Source of the DNA: Streptomyces albiflavescens
GTDB lineage: Bacteria; Actinomycetota; Actinomycetes; Streptomycetales; Streptomycetaceae
Assembly (NCBI RefSeq): GCF_014645835.1
Contig: NZ_BMMM01000002.1
Location: forward strand, 691,233-755,232
Reading direction: 5' to 3'
Length of the DNA stretch: 64,000 bases
Position numbers and translations under genes: made by a program. Below are positions 63,691-64,000 of the stretch, one piece after another. A model generated the notes under the pieces. The model was not told where the DNA came from, made no database searches, and saw only the letters and a list, made by a program, of their open reading frames with translations. Each line of letters opens with the position of its first letter. Within the stretch, counting starts at the first letter, position 1.

Positions 63691-64000
63691 CTAGGCGGCG
63701 GATGCGTCCGGGGCCCGTACGCCCACCTCGTCCGGTACCTCCGGGGCCTCCAGCTGTCGTGCCGTCCGCTCGGCCGTGCCGCGCGCCCAGCGTCCGCTGG
63801 TCAACGCGCCCAGGACCAGGACCGCGAGACCGCACCCGGCGATGATCCACCAGCCGGGGCGGGCGGCCGACACGAACGTGTCCTGGTAGGCCGATGCCCG
63901 CACCCCGGACGCCAGCACGGCGCCGACCACGGCGACGCCGAGGGTGCCGCCGATCTGGCGGCTGGTCGAGGCGACGGCGGCGGCGACGCCCGCCTGGCTG
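63691..64000 (-). CDS. MFS transporter, C-terminal part (runs off the window)
   Basis: About 103 residues of the C-terminus. The last TM helices are visible: RQIGGTLGVAVVGAVLASG then WWIIAGCGLAVLVLGAL, with a hydrophilic tail. The start lies beyond 64000. Motif style fits a DHA2-type exporter. Confidence 0.8.
   Translation of the reverse strand, partial: SQAGVAAAVASTSRQIGGTLGVAVVGAVLASGVRASAYQDTFVSAARPGWWIIAGCGLAVLVLGALTSGRWARGTAERTARQLEAPEVPDEVGVRAPDASAA

Overview
The window is about 70% GC. Its protein families (leaderless LuxR-type two-component pairs, XRE-DUF5753/DUF397 pairs, a protealysin-emfourin pair, a DasR-type chitinase promoter) and its gene order point to a Streptomyces chromosome. 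The order leuA, then recO-uppS, zur-znuBCA and glyS matches what I recall of the Streptomyces core; I could not run any search.

1-41 kb is mostly ordinary chromosome. It holds a GH1 glucosidase, an emfourin/protealysin-like protease pair, leuA with a leucine-rich leader and attenuator, a TerB-like protein, an MMPL exporter followed by a two-component system, and a probable sialic-acid module. That module comprises a secreted sialidase, a DapA/NanA-type lyase, a Dpp-type ABC importer with a permease-ATPase fusion, and a FadR-type regulator. After it come a tyrosine phosphatase, a cupin, an ABC-2 exporter with a divergent two-component system, an XRE/DUF397 pair, recO, uppS, a Zur/ZnuABC zinc system, glyS, an MFS exporter, a GH18 chitinase, an AKR/TetR pair, and an MFS/ArsR-type pair.

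41.2-61.03 kb is an accessory island. It starts with a three-gene recombinase module: a tyrosine recombinase, a small HTH protein, and a zinc-ribbon recombinase-like protein. The last bases of that module recur as a short right-end repeat at four places, the last one at the right border of the island. Between these repeats lie conflict or defence-like genes: an orphan Hint pretoxin, a transglutaminase-like protein, a frameshifted membrane NACHT NTPase, a PD-(D/E)XK nuclease, a SUKH immunity-like protein and several small membrane proteins. Also present are an IS1182-type element carrying a GNAT passenger gene, and wreckage of IS4, Tn3 and serine-recombinase elements.

61.1-64 kb returns to chromosome-like genes: an MFS exporter divergent from an XRE/MmyB-type regulator, and a partial MFS gene running off the end.

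The most unusual signals are at the DNA level. (i) In the importer operon two gene junctions have been tandemly duplicated so that chains of 8- and 12-codon mini-ORFs link the genes by overlapping stop/start codons. (ii) Short tandem duplications that include or abut a stop codon recur at many gene ends. (iii) Recombinase-tail repeats divide the island into cargo blocks. (iv) A 175-bp MITE supplies the stop codon of the emfourin gene.
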